From: Mayfieldus sp963841445
Lineage (GTDB): Bacteria > Actinomycetota > Thermoleophilia > Solirubrobacterales > 70-9
Direction of reading: 5' to 3'
Length of the DNA: 64,000 nucleotides
Assembly (NCBI GenBank): GCA_963841445.1
Contig: CAWJCP010000002.1
Span: forward strand, 496,001 to 560,000
Shown: positions 52,647 through 61,830 of the stretch, piece after piece
How the letters are laid out: each line of letters begins with the position of its first letter
Numbering within the stretch: the first letter of the stretch is position 1
Notes under the pieces: generated by a model
Seen by the model: only the letters and a program-made list of their open reading frames with translations
Told to the model about the DNA's origin: nothing
Database searches by the model: none
Made by a program: the position numbers and the translations under genes

Positions 52647-54326
52647 CTAGCCCACCATGTCCCGCGCCGCTGCACCGGCCGGGATCATCGGGTAGCAGTT
52701 CTCCTTCGGGGAGACGTGCACGTCGACGAGCACCGGCCCGTCGATCTCCAGCGCCTTCCCCATCATCTCCTCGAGGTCGGCGGCGTCTTCGCAGCGCATC
52801 CCGGACGCGCCGAAGGCCTCGGCCAGCTTCACCCAGTCGGGGCTCGGCCCCATCTCGACCGAGCTGTAGCGCTCGTCCCAGAACAGCTCCTGCCACTGGC
52901 GGACCATGCCCATGTAGCCGTTGTTCATCAAAAAGACCTTGACCGGGATCTCGTGGTGCACGCAGGTCGCGAGCTCCTGGCAGGTCATCACCAGGCTGCC
53001 GTCACCGGCCAGGCAGACGACCTGGTCGTCAGGGCAGGCGACCTTGGCCCCGATCGCCGCCGGCAAACCGAAGCCCATCGTGCCCAGGCCACCCGAGTTG
53101 ATCCAGCGCCGCGGCCGGCTGAAGTCGAAGTACTGGGCGCACCACATCTGGTGCTGGCCGACGTCGGAGGTGATGATCGCGTCGCCGGCCGTCGCCCGGT
53201 ACATCGCCTCGATCATGAACTGGGGCTTGATCTCGGCGCCCTCGCCGGACTCATAGCGCAGCGGGTACTCCTTCTGCCAATCCTCGATCTGCTTCCACCA
53301 CTCGTCGAGGCGGCTGCCGTTGGTCTGCAACGCGCGGTACTCCTTCGAGAGCTTCGCCAGCACCTGCTTGGCGTCGCCGACGATCGGGATGTGGGCGGGG
53401 ACGTTCTTGGAGATCTCCGCCGGGTCGATGTCGATGTGGATGAACTTGGCGCGCGGCGCGAACTCCGAGAGCTTGCCGGTGATCCGGTCGTCGAAGCGGG
53501 CCCCGATCGCGACGATCAGGTCGGCCTGGTCCATCGCGTAGTTGGCGGTCCGGGTCCCGTGCATGCCGAGCATGCCCAGCCACTGCTCGTGCGGCGCCGG
53601 GAAGGCACCCAGCCCCATCACCGTTGAGGTGACCGGGAAGCGATCCGAGAGGCAGAGCTCGCGCAGCTCCTCGGAGGCGTTGGCGTTGACGACCCCGCCG
53701 CCCGTGTACATGACCGGGCGAGTCGAGTTCGCGAGCGCCTTGGCGGCGATCCGGATCTGCTTGATGTTGCCCTCGGTGGACGGCCTGTAGCCCGGCATGT
53801 CGACCGGGTCGGTGTCGGGCTCGTATTCGATGTCGGCCCGCGAGAGGTCCTGGGGGATGTCGACGACGACCGGCCCCGGCCTCCCGGTGGAGGCGACGTG
53901 GAATGCCTCGTGGACGTACTCGGGGATCTGGCGCGGATCCTGAACCTGGAACGAGTGCTTGACGATCGGCATCGTGATCCCGGTGACGTCGGCCTCCTGG
54001 AAGCCGTCGGTGCCGAGCAGGTCGGTGCGCACCTGACCGGTGATGAAGACGGTCGGGACTGAGTCCATGACCGCGTCGGCGATCGCGGTGACGAGGTTGG
54101 TCGCGCCCGGACCCGAGGTGGCGAAGGCCACCCCGACCCGGCCGGACGCCTTCGCGTAGCCCTCGGCGGCATGGCCGCCGCCCTGTTCGTGGCGGACCTG
54201 GATGTGGTCGAGGTCGGCGTCGACGAGCGCGTCGTAGGTGGGCAGGTTGGCGCCACCGGGGATCCCGAAGACGTGCTCGACGCCCTCGGCCTTGAGCGAT
54301 TCCATCAATGCATCGGCGGCGCGCAT
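52647..54326 (-). CDS. ilvB: acetolactate synthase catalytic subunit
   Basis: A 559-residue TPP and FAD enzyme that makes acetolactate or acetohydroxybutyrate. Features: GVEHVFGIPGGANLPTYDAL, VRHEQGGGHAAEGYAKASGRVGVAFATSGPGATNLVTAIADA (TPP Glu), GFQEADVTGITMPIVKHSFQV, and the TPP/Mg motif CLAGDGSLVMTCQELATCVHHEIPVKVFLMNNGYMGMVRQWQELFW. Starting at the ATG at 54326, it is complete. TACCAT 9 bases upstream is a possible -10. The leader carries a CCCTG...CAGGG hairpin, but no leucine/valine-rich leader peptide was found. Confidence 0.96.
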   Translation of the reverse strand: MRAADALMESLKAEGVEHVFGIPGGANLPTYDALVDADLDHIQVRHEQGGGHAAEGYAKASGRVGVAFATSGPGATNLVTAIADAVMDSVPTVFITGQVRTDLLGTDGFQEADVTGITMPIVKHSFQVQDPRQIPEYVHEAFHVASTGRPGPVVVDIPQDLSRADIEYEPDTDPVDMPGYRPSTEGNIKQIRIAAKALANSTRPVMYTGGGVVNANASEELRELCLSDRFPVTSTVMGLGAFPAPHEQWLGMLGMHGTRTANYAMDQADLIVAIGARFDDRITGKLSEFAPRAKFIHIDIDPAEISKNVPAHIPIVGDAKQVLAKLSKEYRALQTNGSRLDEWWKQIEDWQKEYPLRYESGEGAEIKPQFMIEAMYRATAGDAIITSDVGQHQMWCAQYFDFSRPRRWINSGGLGTMGFGLPAAIGAKVACPDDQVVCLAGDGSLVMTCQELATCVHHEIPVKVFLMNNGYMGMVRQWQELFWDERYSSVEMGPSPDWVKLAEAFGASGMRCEDAADLEEMMGKALEIDGPVLVDVHVSPKENCYPMIPAGAAARDMVG

Positions 54327-54378
54327 CCGGGCGATGGTAGCAACGGGTCCCTGGCTGCCCAGCAGGGATTTCGCGGCC

Positions 54379-55614
54379 TCAGGCGCTCATTGCCACCCGT
54401 CGATCGGCCACCAGCCCCTGCAGCGCGTCAGCAGCCCGTGCCTCCCCCCCGGTGGCTTGGTATCCATCGCGGACGCGGCGTGCTGCGGCGGCGCAATCCC
54501 GCGCGCGGCCCACAGCTTCACTGAGCCGCCGCGGCGAGAGCCTGCGCCGCGCCAGCACGACCCCGGCGCCGGCGTGCTCGGCATGCACGGCGACGTCGAG
54601 CTGGTCGCGGCCCCAGGGCACGACGCAGACCGGCACCCCGTGGGCCAGCGACTTCTGCGTCACGCCCATGCCGCCGTGACAGACGGTCACGGCGGCACGC
54701 TCGAGCAGCGGCCGGTGCGGCAGGAATTTCGCAACGACAGCGCCATCCGGCACCTGCAGCCCGGCCGGGTCCACGCCCGCCGTGGTCACCACGACGCGGT
54801 AGGCGTCAGCGAGGCCCTCCAGGGCAGCGGCCGCGATCGCCCCGTCGTCCTGGAACTCCGAAGAGCAGGCGACAAGCACCAGAGGCCGGTCGTCGTCAGG
54901 GATTGCGTCGGGCAGCTCCGCCGGCGGATCCCAGGCACACGGCCCCACCATCAGCACTCCCGGGGGCAGCGGCCGCGGATACTCGAATGGCTCGGCTGTG
55001 TGATAGAGCGTGAGCGGAGCCCGGTTGCGCGCCGTCGAGGCGCTGCTCAGCGGCTCCAGCCCGGCCGCCTCGCGTCCGGCGTTGACCGTCGGCAGCCTCG
55101 TCTTTGCGTCGAAGCGGCTGACCACCTGCCCGAGGATCGCGTCGCGAAGCCGGCCCACCGGTCCTCCGCGCGGACGCAGGCCAAGCCCGAAGGGAGGCAC
55201 CCCGGGCGCCGGATCCTCGAGCAGGTACGGGCGTGACTCCGCCCACACGAGGCCGTCGGCCTCGGCGACCGCCTTGGCTCCGAACGTGTTCGTATCGACG
55301 AGCGTGACGTCCGGCTCGGTGTCGGCGACCGCGGAACGGAAATCCGGCACCTCGAGCGGGGCCCGCTCCGCCCAGACCTCGAAGCCGCGCCGGCCCGCCT
55401 TGATCTGCGATTTGGCTCGGTAATCGTCGATCTCGACCGCCTCGATGCGCGGGTCGATCGGCTCGCATTCCAGGCCCGCCGCGCGTACGCCGTCGACCCC
55501 GGCCGCCAGCGTGCGCACGTGTATCTCGGCTCCCCTTCGCCGCAGCTCCAGAAGCGGCGCCATCATCGGGTTGAGGTGCCCGCGCGCGGGCGAGGTGTAG
55601 GCCAAGACCTTCAT
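54379..55614 (-). CDS. GT1-family glycosyltransferase (macrolide/UGT-like)
   Basis: A 411-residue GT-B fold enzyme. The N-terminus VLAYTSPARGHLNPMMAPLLELRRRGAEIHVRTL is typical of MGT/UGT enzymes, with the catalytic His in GHLNP. The donor-binding C-terminal half contains AVVAKFLPHRPLLERAAVTVCHGGMGVTQKSLAHGVPVCVVPWGRDQLDVAVHAEHAGAGVVLARRRLSP, close to the HxGxGT..E..PxD signature (HGGMGVTQ). Its ATG overlaps the TetR stop (ATGA). Such TetR-GT pairs often serve detoxification of small hydrophobic molecules, which is inference. The acceptor is unknown. Confidence 0.85.
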   Translation of the reverse strand: MKVLAYTSPARGHLNPMMAPLLELRRRGAEIHVRTLAAGVDGVRAAGLECEPIDPRIEAVEIDDYRAKSQIKAGRRGFEVWAERAPLEVPDFRSAVADTEPDVTLVDTNTFGAKAVAEADGLVWAESRPYLLEDPAPGVPPFGLGLRPRGGPVGRLRDAILGQVVSRFDAKTRLPTVNAGREAAGLEPLSSASTARNRAPLTLYHTAEPFEYPRPLPPGVLMVGPCAWDPPAELPDAIPDDDRPLVLVACSSEFQDDGAIAAAALEGLADAYRVVVTTAGVDPAGLQVPDGAVVAKFLPHRPLLERAAVTVCHGGMGVTQKSLAHGVPVCVVPWGRDQLDVAVHAEHAGAGVVLARRRLSPRRLSEAVGRARDCAAAARRVRDGYQATGGEARAADALQGLVADRRVAMSA

Positions 55615-56198
55615 CGTTCTGCTCCTCTCGCGTGTTCCACCAGCCCGCGGATCGCGGACTGCGTTGCCTGCCTGCTAAGCCCGTGCCTGCGCCGCAGCAG
55701 CGCCCACAAATACACGTCTGTCACCGACGCGACCAAGGCAAGGCGCCGCCTGCGCTGCCCTTCCGGCAGCGGAGCGAGGTCGGGAGCGAACACGCGCTCG
55801 ACCCACCGCCGGTGCAAGTTCTTGCCGCGCTCGGTCACGCGCCGCGCCGCCGAGTGGCGCTCGGCGGCGGCGAGCAGCGCAACCACCTCGTCGCCGCGCT
55901 CCTCGTAGTGGTCGACGAGCCTGCTCACGGCGGTGTCGACGTCACCCGGCTCCGCCTCGCGCGAGCGCATCACAGCCGCTTCCTCGTCGGCGATTGCGGC
56001 CGCCATCAATCCTTGCTTCGAGCCGAAATGACGCAGCAGGGTCCTGGTGGTCACGCCCGCTCGCTCGGCAACCAGGTCCAGCGAGGGATCGAAGCTCTCG
56101 TGGTCCCGAAAAGCATCCTTCGTCGCCGCGAGGATCGCCTGCCGGGTTCGCTGCGTGGATTCCGCGCGGGCCACCTGGTTATAGGTCCTCAGCGACAT
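55611..56198 (-). CDS. TetR-family repressor
   Basis: 195 residues. The HTH at 18-63 reads RQAILAATKDAFRDHESFDPSLDLVAERAGVTTRTLLRHFGSKQGLMAAAIADEE, close to the TetR consensus, with TLLRHF in place of TLYRHF. The remaining ~130 residues form the all-helical ligand domain and are Arg-rich near the end. It overlaps the glycosyltransferase gene by ATGA and has an ideal inverted-repeat operator just upstream (56199-56223). The likely role is autorepression of the regulator-glycosyltransferase operon, lifted by a small molecule. Confidence 0.88.
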   Translation of the reverse strand: MSLRTYNQVARAESTQRTRQAILAATKDAFRDHESFDPSLDLVAERAGVTTRTLLRHFGSKQGLMAAAIADEEAAVMRSREAEPGDVDTAVSRLVDHYEERGDEVVALLAAAERHSAARRVTERGKNLHRRWVERVFAPDLAPLPEGQRRRRLALVASVTDVYLWALLRRRHGLSRQATQSAIRGLVEHARGAER

Positions 56199-56223
56199 TT
56201 GATGTCAGTAAGCATGACATCAA
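56199..56223. promoter_or_regulatory. TetR operator
   Basis: TTGATGTCA, a 7-base spacer and TGACATCAA form a perfect 9-bp inverted repeat immediately upstream of the TetR start. The layout is typical of TetR autoregulatory operators. Confidence 0.8.
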
Positions 56224-56408
56224 TTAGACAGCCTGTCAACCGGGCCAAGATCGCCAGGGGCAAAGAGCCTCGATGCAGGCGAGCGCCACCGTTGCGGCCG
56301 ATGACCGCAACCCGTCCCCGAACCGCAACTCTCGTCCCAGCGCGGGGTCGTCAGGCTGATGCGCGCGAACGGATGCGGAAGCATGGTCGGGCCTCCCCCG
56401 TGTCCCGG

Positions 56409-57782
56409 ATGAAGCGATCGACATGCAAGGCAGCGCTGGCACTCGCACTGGCGGCGGCGCTCGGCTCATCGGCCCCGGCCAGCGCCGAGGCGCGCCAGCT
56501 CCACTATCGCGGGGATACGGTCGAGGTTCCCGCATCCTGGCCGGTCTACCGTCTCGGCAGGGATCCGACCCGCTGCGTCCGCCTCGACCGCCGCGCGGTC
56601 TACCTGGGGCAGCCGAGCCCCGCGCAGCGCTGCCCGGCGCACGCCGTCGGTCGCCCCAGGGCGATCCTGCTCGTGCCCCGGGCCGGCGGCGGCGCCCGCC
56701 GGGTCGCCGCGCCGCTGCCGGCTCGCTCGCGAGGGCTTCATCGCCCCCTGCCCGGCGACCGCCACATCGGCCGGGCAGTGGCCCGGGCCGGGGCGAGCGC
56801 CTCCTACTACACGGGCCTCGGCTTCGACGCCTGCAGCGCCCCGCCGGTGACCACGATGAGCGCCTGGCTGGCCTCGCCATATCGCGTGGTCGGCGTCTAC
56901 ATCGGCGGGCTCAACCGCGGTTGCAGCCAGCCCAACCTCACCAGTGACTGGGTTGCCGCCCAGATCGCCGCCGGGTGGCAGCTGATCCCGACCTACGTCG
57001 GCCGTCAGGCCCCGAGCAACGGCTGCGGCTGCGCCGGAATCAAGCCCAGCCAGGCGGCCGCGCAGGGAATCGCCGCGGCCGACGACGCGGTGCTCCAGGC
57101 CGCAGCGCTGGGGATCGGCCTCGGCAACCCGATCTACTTCGACATGGAGGGCTACGCGCGCGGCGGCACCAACAGCTCGGCGGTCCTGACCTTCCTCGAC
57201 GCCTGGACCGAGCGCCTGCACGCGAGGGGCTACGTGTCGGGCGTCTACGGCAGCGCAACCTCGACGATCAGCGACCTCGTGGGCCAGTACGGGCTCGGCT
57301 ACAGCGAGCCCGACGACGTCTGGATCGCCCACTGGGACGGGGCTCAGACGACGTCGGACGCCTACGTCCCGGCCGGCTACTGGATCAATCACCAGCGCCT
57401 GCGCCAGTACCGGGGCGGCCACAAGGAGGCCTACGGCGGGGTCTCGATCAACATCGACAACGACTACATCGACGGAGCGGTGGTCGGGTCGGCCTCCCCG
57501 CCGGTCCGGCGGCCTATCAAGTGCCGCCGGGTCGTCTTCAGCCACAGGCTGAGGTCGGGCGCGTTCAGGATCCGCGGCTTCCACCTCTACCGCTGCGCAA
57601 AGGCCCGCCGGGTGGCGAAGGCCTCGCGACGCAGCAGCTTCGCGGCCTCAGGGCACTCGCGCGCCTATATCAAGAAGGGTTTCACCTGCAAGGGCCGCCG
57701 GGCCGGCGCCAGGCGCGTGATCTACAAGTGCCGACTGCGCAACGCGAAGATCATCTTCGTGCGCAGAGGCCTGGCGCGGTAG
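56409..57782 (+). CDS. secreted DUF1906 (Rv2525c-like) glycoside hydrolase-like protein
   Basis: 457 residues. Signal peptide MKRSTCKAALALALAAALGSSAPASAEA. A ~110-residue N-terminal part (LHYRGDTVEVPASWPVYRL, RCPAH) is followed from ~140 by the DUF1906 TIM barrel: GLGFDACSAPPVTTMSAWLASPYRVVGVYIGGLN, GWQLIPTYVGRQAP, GNPIYFDMEGYARGG (acidic pair at the GH25-like active site), YVSGVYGSATSTI, WIAHWDG and INIDNDYIDGAVV. The C-terminus is a basic Cys-containing domain (CRRVVFSHRLRSG, CKGRRAGARRVIYKCRLR). Rv2525c affects mycobacterial cell-envelope resistance. The ATG at 56409 is used; the long upstream frame is an artefact. Confidence 0.82.
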   Translation: MKRSTCKAALALALAAALGSSAPASAEARQLHYRGDTVEVPASWPVYRLGRDPTRCVRLDRRAVYLGQPSPAQRCPAHAVGRPRAILLVPRAGGGARRVAAPLPARSRGLHRPLPGDRHIGRAVARAGASASYYTGLGFDACSAPPVTTMSAWLASPYRVVGVYIGGLNRGCSQPNLTSDWVAAQIAAGWQLIPTYVGRQAPSNGCGCAGIKPSQAAAQGIAAADDAVLQAAALGIGLGNPIYFDMEGYARGGTNSSAVLTFLDAWTERLHARGYVSGVYGSATSTISDLVGQYGLGYSEPDDVWIAHWDGAQTTSDAYVPAGYWINHQRLRQYRGGHKEAYGGVSINIDNDYIDGAVVGSASPPVRRPIKCRRVVFSHRLRSGAFRIRGFHLYRCAKARRVAKASRRSSFAASGHSRAYIKKGFTCKGRRAGARRVIYKCRLRNAKIIFVRRGLAR

Positions 57783-58985
57783 CTAGCGGGCTTCCCGCGA
57801 GTCCATCTCCTCCACGGCCCCGCCCTCCAGCTCGCCCGGCTTCCAGCGGGTGCGGGGCACGATCGCGCGCTCGATCACGCGGTCCTTGTGGGTCGCGATG
57901 ATCGTCAACATCGAGCGCACCAGCTCCTCGCCGAGGAAGTGCGGCTCCAGGCCAAGGTCGAGCAGCTTCGTGTGAGCGGGGTTGTAGTAATGCTCTTCGA
58001 GCTCCACGCGCGGGTTGGGGAAGCTCTGGATCTCGACTTCGTATCCGAGCTCCGCCGCCGACTTCTGGACCAGCTCCGCAAGCTGCGAGACCGAGAACTG
58101 CTCGGTGAACTGGTTGAAGACCCTGAACTCGCCCAGCTCGCCCGGGTTCTCGGCCGCGAGCTCGACGCAACGCAGCGTGTCGCGGATGTTGAGGAAGCCG
58201 CGCGTCTGCCCGCCCTTCCCGTAGACGGTGAGCGGGTGGCCGATCACGGCCTGGACGCAGAAGCGGTTCAGGACCGTGCCGAAGGTCTCGTCGTAGTCGA
58301 AGCGGGTGCCGAGGCGCTCCTCGCGCGCGGTTTCGTCGGTCTCGATCCCATAGACGACTCCCTGGTTGAGGTCGGTGGCGCGCAGGCCCCAGATCCGGCA
58401 GGCGAAATGGATGTTGTGCGAGTCGTGGACCTTGGAGAGGTGATAGAGCGAGCCGGGCATCTTCGGGAACGGCAGCGTGTCGCGGCGCCCCTTGTGCTCG
58501 ATCTCGATGAAGCCCTCCTCGATATCGATGTTCGGGGTCCCGTACTCCCCCATCGTCCCGAGCTTGATCAGGTGGCAGTCGGGGACCCGGTCGCGGATCG
58601 AGAAAAGCAGGTTCAGGGTCCCGATCACGTTGTTGTGCTGGGTCTCGACCGCGGCCTCGCGCGACTGCATCGAATAGGGAGCCGAGGATTGCTCGGCGAA
58701 GTGGATGACAACCTCGGGCGTGAACTCGGCGATCACGCGATCGACGAAGTCGCCGTCCTCCATGTCGCCGATGTAGGACTCGATCGTGATCCCGGAGACG
58801 TCGCGCCAGGCGTCGATCCGCTCCTCGAGGTTGAGGATCGGGATCAGCGACTCGGTCGACTGGTCGAGGTGCCAGCGTCGCCGAGAGAAGTTGTCGAGCA
58901 CCGCAACCTCGTGGCCGCGGTCGGAGAACCTCAGGGCCGTCGGCCATCCGAGATAGCCGTCGCCCCCGAGAACGAGAACGCGCAT
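57783..58985 (-). CDS. sqdB: UDP-sulfoquinovose synthase
   Basis: A 400-residue extended SDR. It forms UDP-sulfoquinovose from UDP-glucose and sulfite, for sulfolipid or sulfoglycan synthesis. MRVLVLGGDGYLGWPTALRFSDRGHEVAVLDNFSRRRWH is the SQD1 N-terminus. IHFAEQSSAPYSMQS, LIKLGTMGEYGTPNIDIEEG (catalytic Thr), PGSLYHLSKVHDSHNI (YxxxK) and RGFLNIRDTLRCVELA follow the plant and cyanobacterial enzymes closely. The ATG at 58985 is preferred over a start 30 residues earlier in the divergent region. The next gene toward lower coordinates is convergent with zero spacing (TAG/CTA). The glycosyltransferase for the sugar is not obvious here. Confidence 0.88.
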   Translation of the reverse strand: MRVLVLGGDGYLGWPTALRFSDRGHEVAVLDNFSRRRWHLDQSTESLIPILNLEERIDAWRDVSGITIESYIGDMEDGDFVDRVIAEFTPEVVIHFAEQSSAPYSMQSREAAVETQHNNVIGTLNLLFSIRDRVPDCHLIKLGTMGEYGTPNIDIEEGFIEIEHKGRRDTLPFPKMPGSLYHLSKVHDSHNIHFACRIWGLRATDLNQGVVYGIETDETAREERLGTRFDYDETFGTVLNRFCVQAVIGHPLTVYGKGGQTRGFLNIRDTLRCVELAAENPGELGEFRVFNQFTEQFSVSQLAELVQKSAAELGYEVEIQSFPNPRVELEEHYYNPAHTKLLDLGLEPHFLGEELVRSMLTIIATHKDRVIERAIVPRTRWKPGELEGGAVEEMDSREAR

Positions 58986-59058
58986 GAAGGCGGCAGGGTA
59001 GCGATACCAGGCGCGGGAATGCGCGACCAGGCGCCCGCCGGGCGGCGATTCTGTGGCC

Positions 59059-60432
59059 ATGAGCGCCACTAGCATCCAGCCGATGTACCGGGCGACCCCG
59101 CAGACCGGCGTGCCCGAGCGGTCGCGGACGCGCCCGCTTCGCGAGCTGGGCCCGACCTGGCTGGCGGCGCTCGCGGCGATTCTGCTGGTCGCCGGCGGGC
59201 TGCGGATCGGCTTCGCGATCGACCCGCAGCGCCCCCAGGAGCCCGACTCGATCGGCTATGCCCGCATCGCCAAGAACCTCGCCGACGGAAACGGCTTTCA
59301 GGAGGGCGGCGTCCGCACCCACCTCCAGGAGCCGAGCAATTACTCCCCCGGCCTGCCACTGCTGGTCGCCGGCCTCTACGAGCTGACCGGCGGACCGCAT
59401 CTGGAGCTGGCGCGCATCGTGCTGGCCCTGATCGGCTCGCTGGCGGTCCTCTTCGCCTTTCTGATCGCCAACCGCCTATCCGGCCCCGGCGCCGGGATCG
59501 CCGCCGCGGTCGTGGTCGCCGGCTATCCGGCGCTGCTCCAGTACCAGGGCATGCTGATGACCGAGCCACTCGCGGTGACCCTGCTGGCCGGGGCGCTGCT
59601 GGCCTTCCTGTGGGCCGGTGACGGGCGCGGCAGCTGGGCATGGGCGCTTCCGGGCTTGCTGCTCGGCCTGCTCGCGCTGGTGCGCCCCGAGTACCTGCCC
59701 TTCGGAGCGCTGCTCGCGATCCTGGCGCTGTTCCGGGCCCGCGGTCGAGGCGGCACCTGGGCTCCCGGCCTTGCCGCCGGGGCCCTGCTCCTTGCCGCAT
59801 TTCTGCTTCCGATCGTGCCCTGGACGATCCGCAACGTGATCGTCCTTGACCGTTTCATCCCGATCTCGACAGGAGGCGGCAAGGCGCTGTACGTCGGCAC
59901 CTACAAGCCGGCCGACGGGGATGGCCCGCGGCTGCGCGAGGACCTGCTGCGTAGCGATCCGGGGCTAGCCCGGGAGCTCGCCGGAACGCCACGCGACGCT
60001 CAGCTCGACACGCTGCTGGCGCTGCTGGCGGCGCGAGAGCATCCGGGCGTCGCCACCGACGTCGCGCTCACCCGGATGGGGCGCGACAACCTCGACGACG
60101 ACCTCTCCGAACCAGCCGGCTTCGCCGCGATGCTCGGCCGCAAGGCCTACCGGGCCTGGCGCGAGGGGCCGCGGCCGATCATGCACTCGACAGCCTGGAA
60201 AGCCGCGCAGAAGGTTCTGGCGCTGCTCGCTCTCGCCGGTCTCCTGCTGCTTGCCTACAGGCGTCGCTGGGAATCGATCCCGATCGCGCTGCTGGTCGCC
60301 GGGGCGAGCGCCAATGCGGCGCTGCTGATCGCCTCGCCGCGCCGGATGCTCGTCTTGCTGCCGGTCGTCGCAGCGCTGGCCGGAGTCACTTTCGCCTGGC
60401 TGCTGCGAGAAGCCCGCACGAGGCTGGCTTGA
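59059..60432 (+). CDS. GT39/ArnT-like membrane glycosyltransferase 1
   Basis: 457 residues (the GTG at 59053 adds two) with a long first external loop and about ten membrane helices. Features: the acidic loop EPDSIGYARIAKNLADGNGF, YSPGLPLLVAGLYELTGG, and ALVRPEYLPFGALLAILALF. Toward the C-terminus is PWTIRNVIVLDRFIPISTGGGKALYVGTY. These proteins use polyprenyl-phosphate sugars as donors. It shares much of its sequence with the next gene (REPEYL, PWTI.N..., GGGKALYVGT). It is divergent from sqdB, with 73 bp between starts. Acceptor and sugar are unknown. Confidence 0.8.
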   Translation: MSATSIQPMYRATPQTGVPERSRTRPLRELGPTWLAALAAILLVAGGLRIGFAIDPQRPQEPDSIGYARIAKNLADGNGFQEGGVRTHLQEPSNYSPGLPLLVAGLYELTGGPHLELARIVLALIGSLAVLFAFLIANRLSGPGAGIAAAVVVAGYPALLQYQGMLMTEPLAVTLLAGALLAFLWAGDGRGSWAWALPGLLLGLLALVRPEYLPFGALLAILALFRARGRGGTWAPGLAAGALLLAAFLLPIVPWTIRNVIVLDRFIPISTGGGKALYVGTYKPADGDGPRLREDLLRSDPGLARELAGTPRDAQLDTLLALLAAREHPGVATDVALTRMGRDNLDDDLSEPAGFAAMLGRKAYRAWREGPRPIMHSTAWKAAQKVLALLALAGLLLLAYRRRWESIPIALLVAGASANAALLIASPRRMLVLLPVVAALAGVTFAWLLREARTRLA

Positions 60433-61781
60433 ACACCACAGGCGCCAACCGGGTGGCCGAGTGGTTCGGTGGCCTTCGGCAGCGGCACGGGTCGCGCACG
60501 CTCCTGGTCTTGGCGCTGATCGTCGTGCTCGGCTTCGGCCTGCGCGCCCATCGGGCGCTCGATCCGCTCGACCATCCCGGCGACGACGCCCGCGCCTACT
60601 TCTCGCTCTCGAAGTCGCTCTATGTGGACGGGACCTACGGGGGCCCGAGCTTTCACGACGCGAGCGACTGGTCGCCGGGAGCGCCGCTGCTCTACGCCGG
60701 CGTCTACTACCTGACCGGCGGCGTGCGCGACAACGCCGCCCGGCTCGTGCTGGCGCTGCTCGGCGCGGCGAGCTGTCTGATCGCCTACCTGCTCGCCCGC
60801 CGGCTGGCCGGAGCCGGCGCCGGGCTGGCGGCGGCGGCCGGGGTCGCGATCTACCCGTCCTTCATCCACTCCAACGGCGCCCTTCTCTCGGAGCCGCCGG
60901 CGATATTCACCTTGCCCGCCGCGGTGCTCGCCTTCCTCTGGGCCCGCGAGCGGTCCAGCCCCTGGGCCTGGCTGGCGCCCGGGGCGCTGTTCGGGCTCAC
61001 CGCGCTGATCCGCCCCGAGTACCTGCTGGTCGGGATCGGATTCGCGGTCGCGGCGCTGGTCGGCAACGGGCGTGAGCGAGAGTGGCGGACCGGGCTGGTC
61101 GCGGCGCTGGTCTTGCTCGCCGGCTTCCTGGCCCCGATCGTTCCCTGGACGATCCACAACCTGGTCAGCATCGACCGCTTCGTGCCGATCTCGACCGGCG
61201 GTGGCAAGGCTCTCTACGTAGGCACGAATCTCTCCGCCGACGGCGACTACCAGCGCGTCAAGGCGCAGCTGGTGGAGCGCTATCGGGGCAAGGACCTCGA
61301 ACCGGGATCGCCGCAGCTCGACGCGGTCAACCCCACCCCGCTCTTCGACCGAGTCGCCGCCCGCCACCCGGACCTCAATCGCGACGCGGCGCTGGGCAGG
61401 ATCGGCAAGGACCAGCTGCGCGACGACCTCAGCGACCACCCGTTCGGCTACTTCGCGATGCTGGTCCGCAAGACCGGGCGGATGTGGGACCAGGGCGTGG
61501 GGCCAACGATGAGCTCGGCCCTGGGCCGGCTGGCGCAGCGGCTCCTGGTCCTGATCGGGCTCGCCGCCCTGGCGACGCTGGCATGGCGGCGGCGATGGTG
61601 GGAGCTGACCGCCTTCGGGGTCCCGGTCGCCCTGGTCACCGCGGTCGGCGCGGTGTCGCTGGCGAGCACGCGGCGCAACGAGGTGCTGATGTCGCTGGTC
61701 ATCCCGCTCGCGGCCGCTGGGCTGGCCTGGGCCCTGGAATACGCGCGCCGGCGGCGCCCAGGCACGCACGCCGAGGCCTGA
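60429..61781 (+). CDS. GT39/ArnT-like membrane glycosyltransferase 2
   Basis: A 450-residue paralogue of the preceding protein, with the same topology: DPLDHPGDDARAYFSLSKSLYVDGTYGG (Asp-rich loop), WSPGAPLLYAGVYYLTGG, TALIRPEYLLVGIGFAV, PWTIHNLVSIDRFVPISTGGGKALYVGTNLSADGDY. It starts at a TTG overlapping the previous stop (TTGA), so the pair is coupled. The duplication probably gave enzymes for successive sugars or different acceptors. Confidence 0.8.
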   Translation: MNTTGANRVAEWFGGLRQRHGSRTLLVLALIVVLGFGLRAHRALDPLDHPGDDARAYFSLSKSLYVDGTYGGPSFHDASDWSPGAPLLYAGVYYLTGGVRDNAARLVLALLGAASCLIAYLLARRLAGAGAGLAAAAGVAIYPSFIHSNGALLSEPPAIFTLPAAVLAFLWARERSSPWAWLAPGALFGLTALIRPEYLLVGIGFAVAALVGNGREREWRTGLVAALVLLAGFLAPIVPWTIHNLVSIDRFVPISTGGGKALYVGTNLSADGDYQRVKAQLVERYRGKDLEPGSPQLDAVNPTPLFDRVAARHPDLNRDAALGRIGKDQLRDDLSDHPFGYFAMLVRKTGRMWDQGVGPTMSSALGRLAQRLLVLIGLAALATLAWRRRWWELTAFGVPVALVTAVGAVSLASTRRNEVLMSLVIPLAAAGLAWALEYARRRRPGTHAEA

Positions 61782-61830
61782 TCGCGAGCGTTCAGGCGGG
61801 CACCGGGGCGCTCCCTATCCTGCATGCGCC

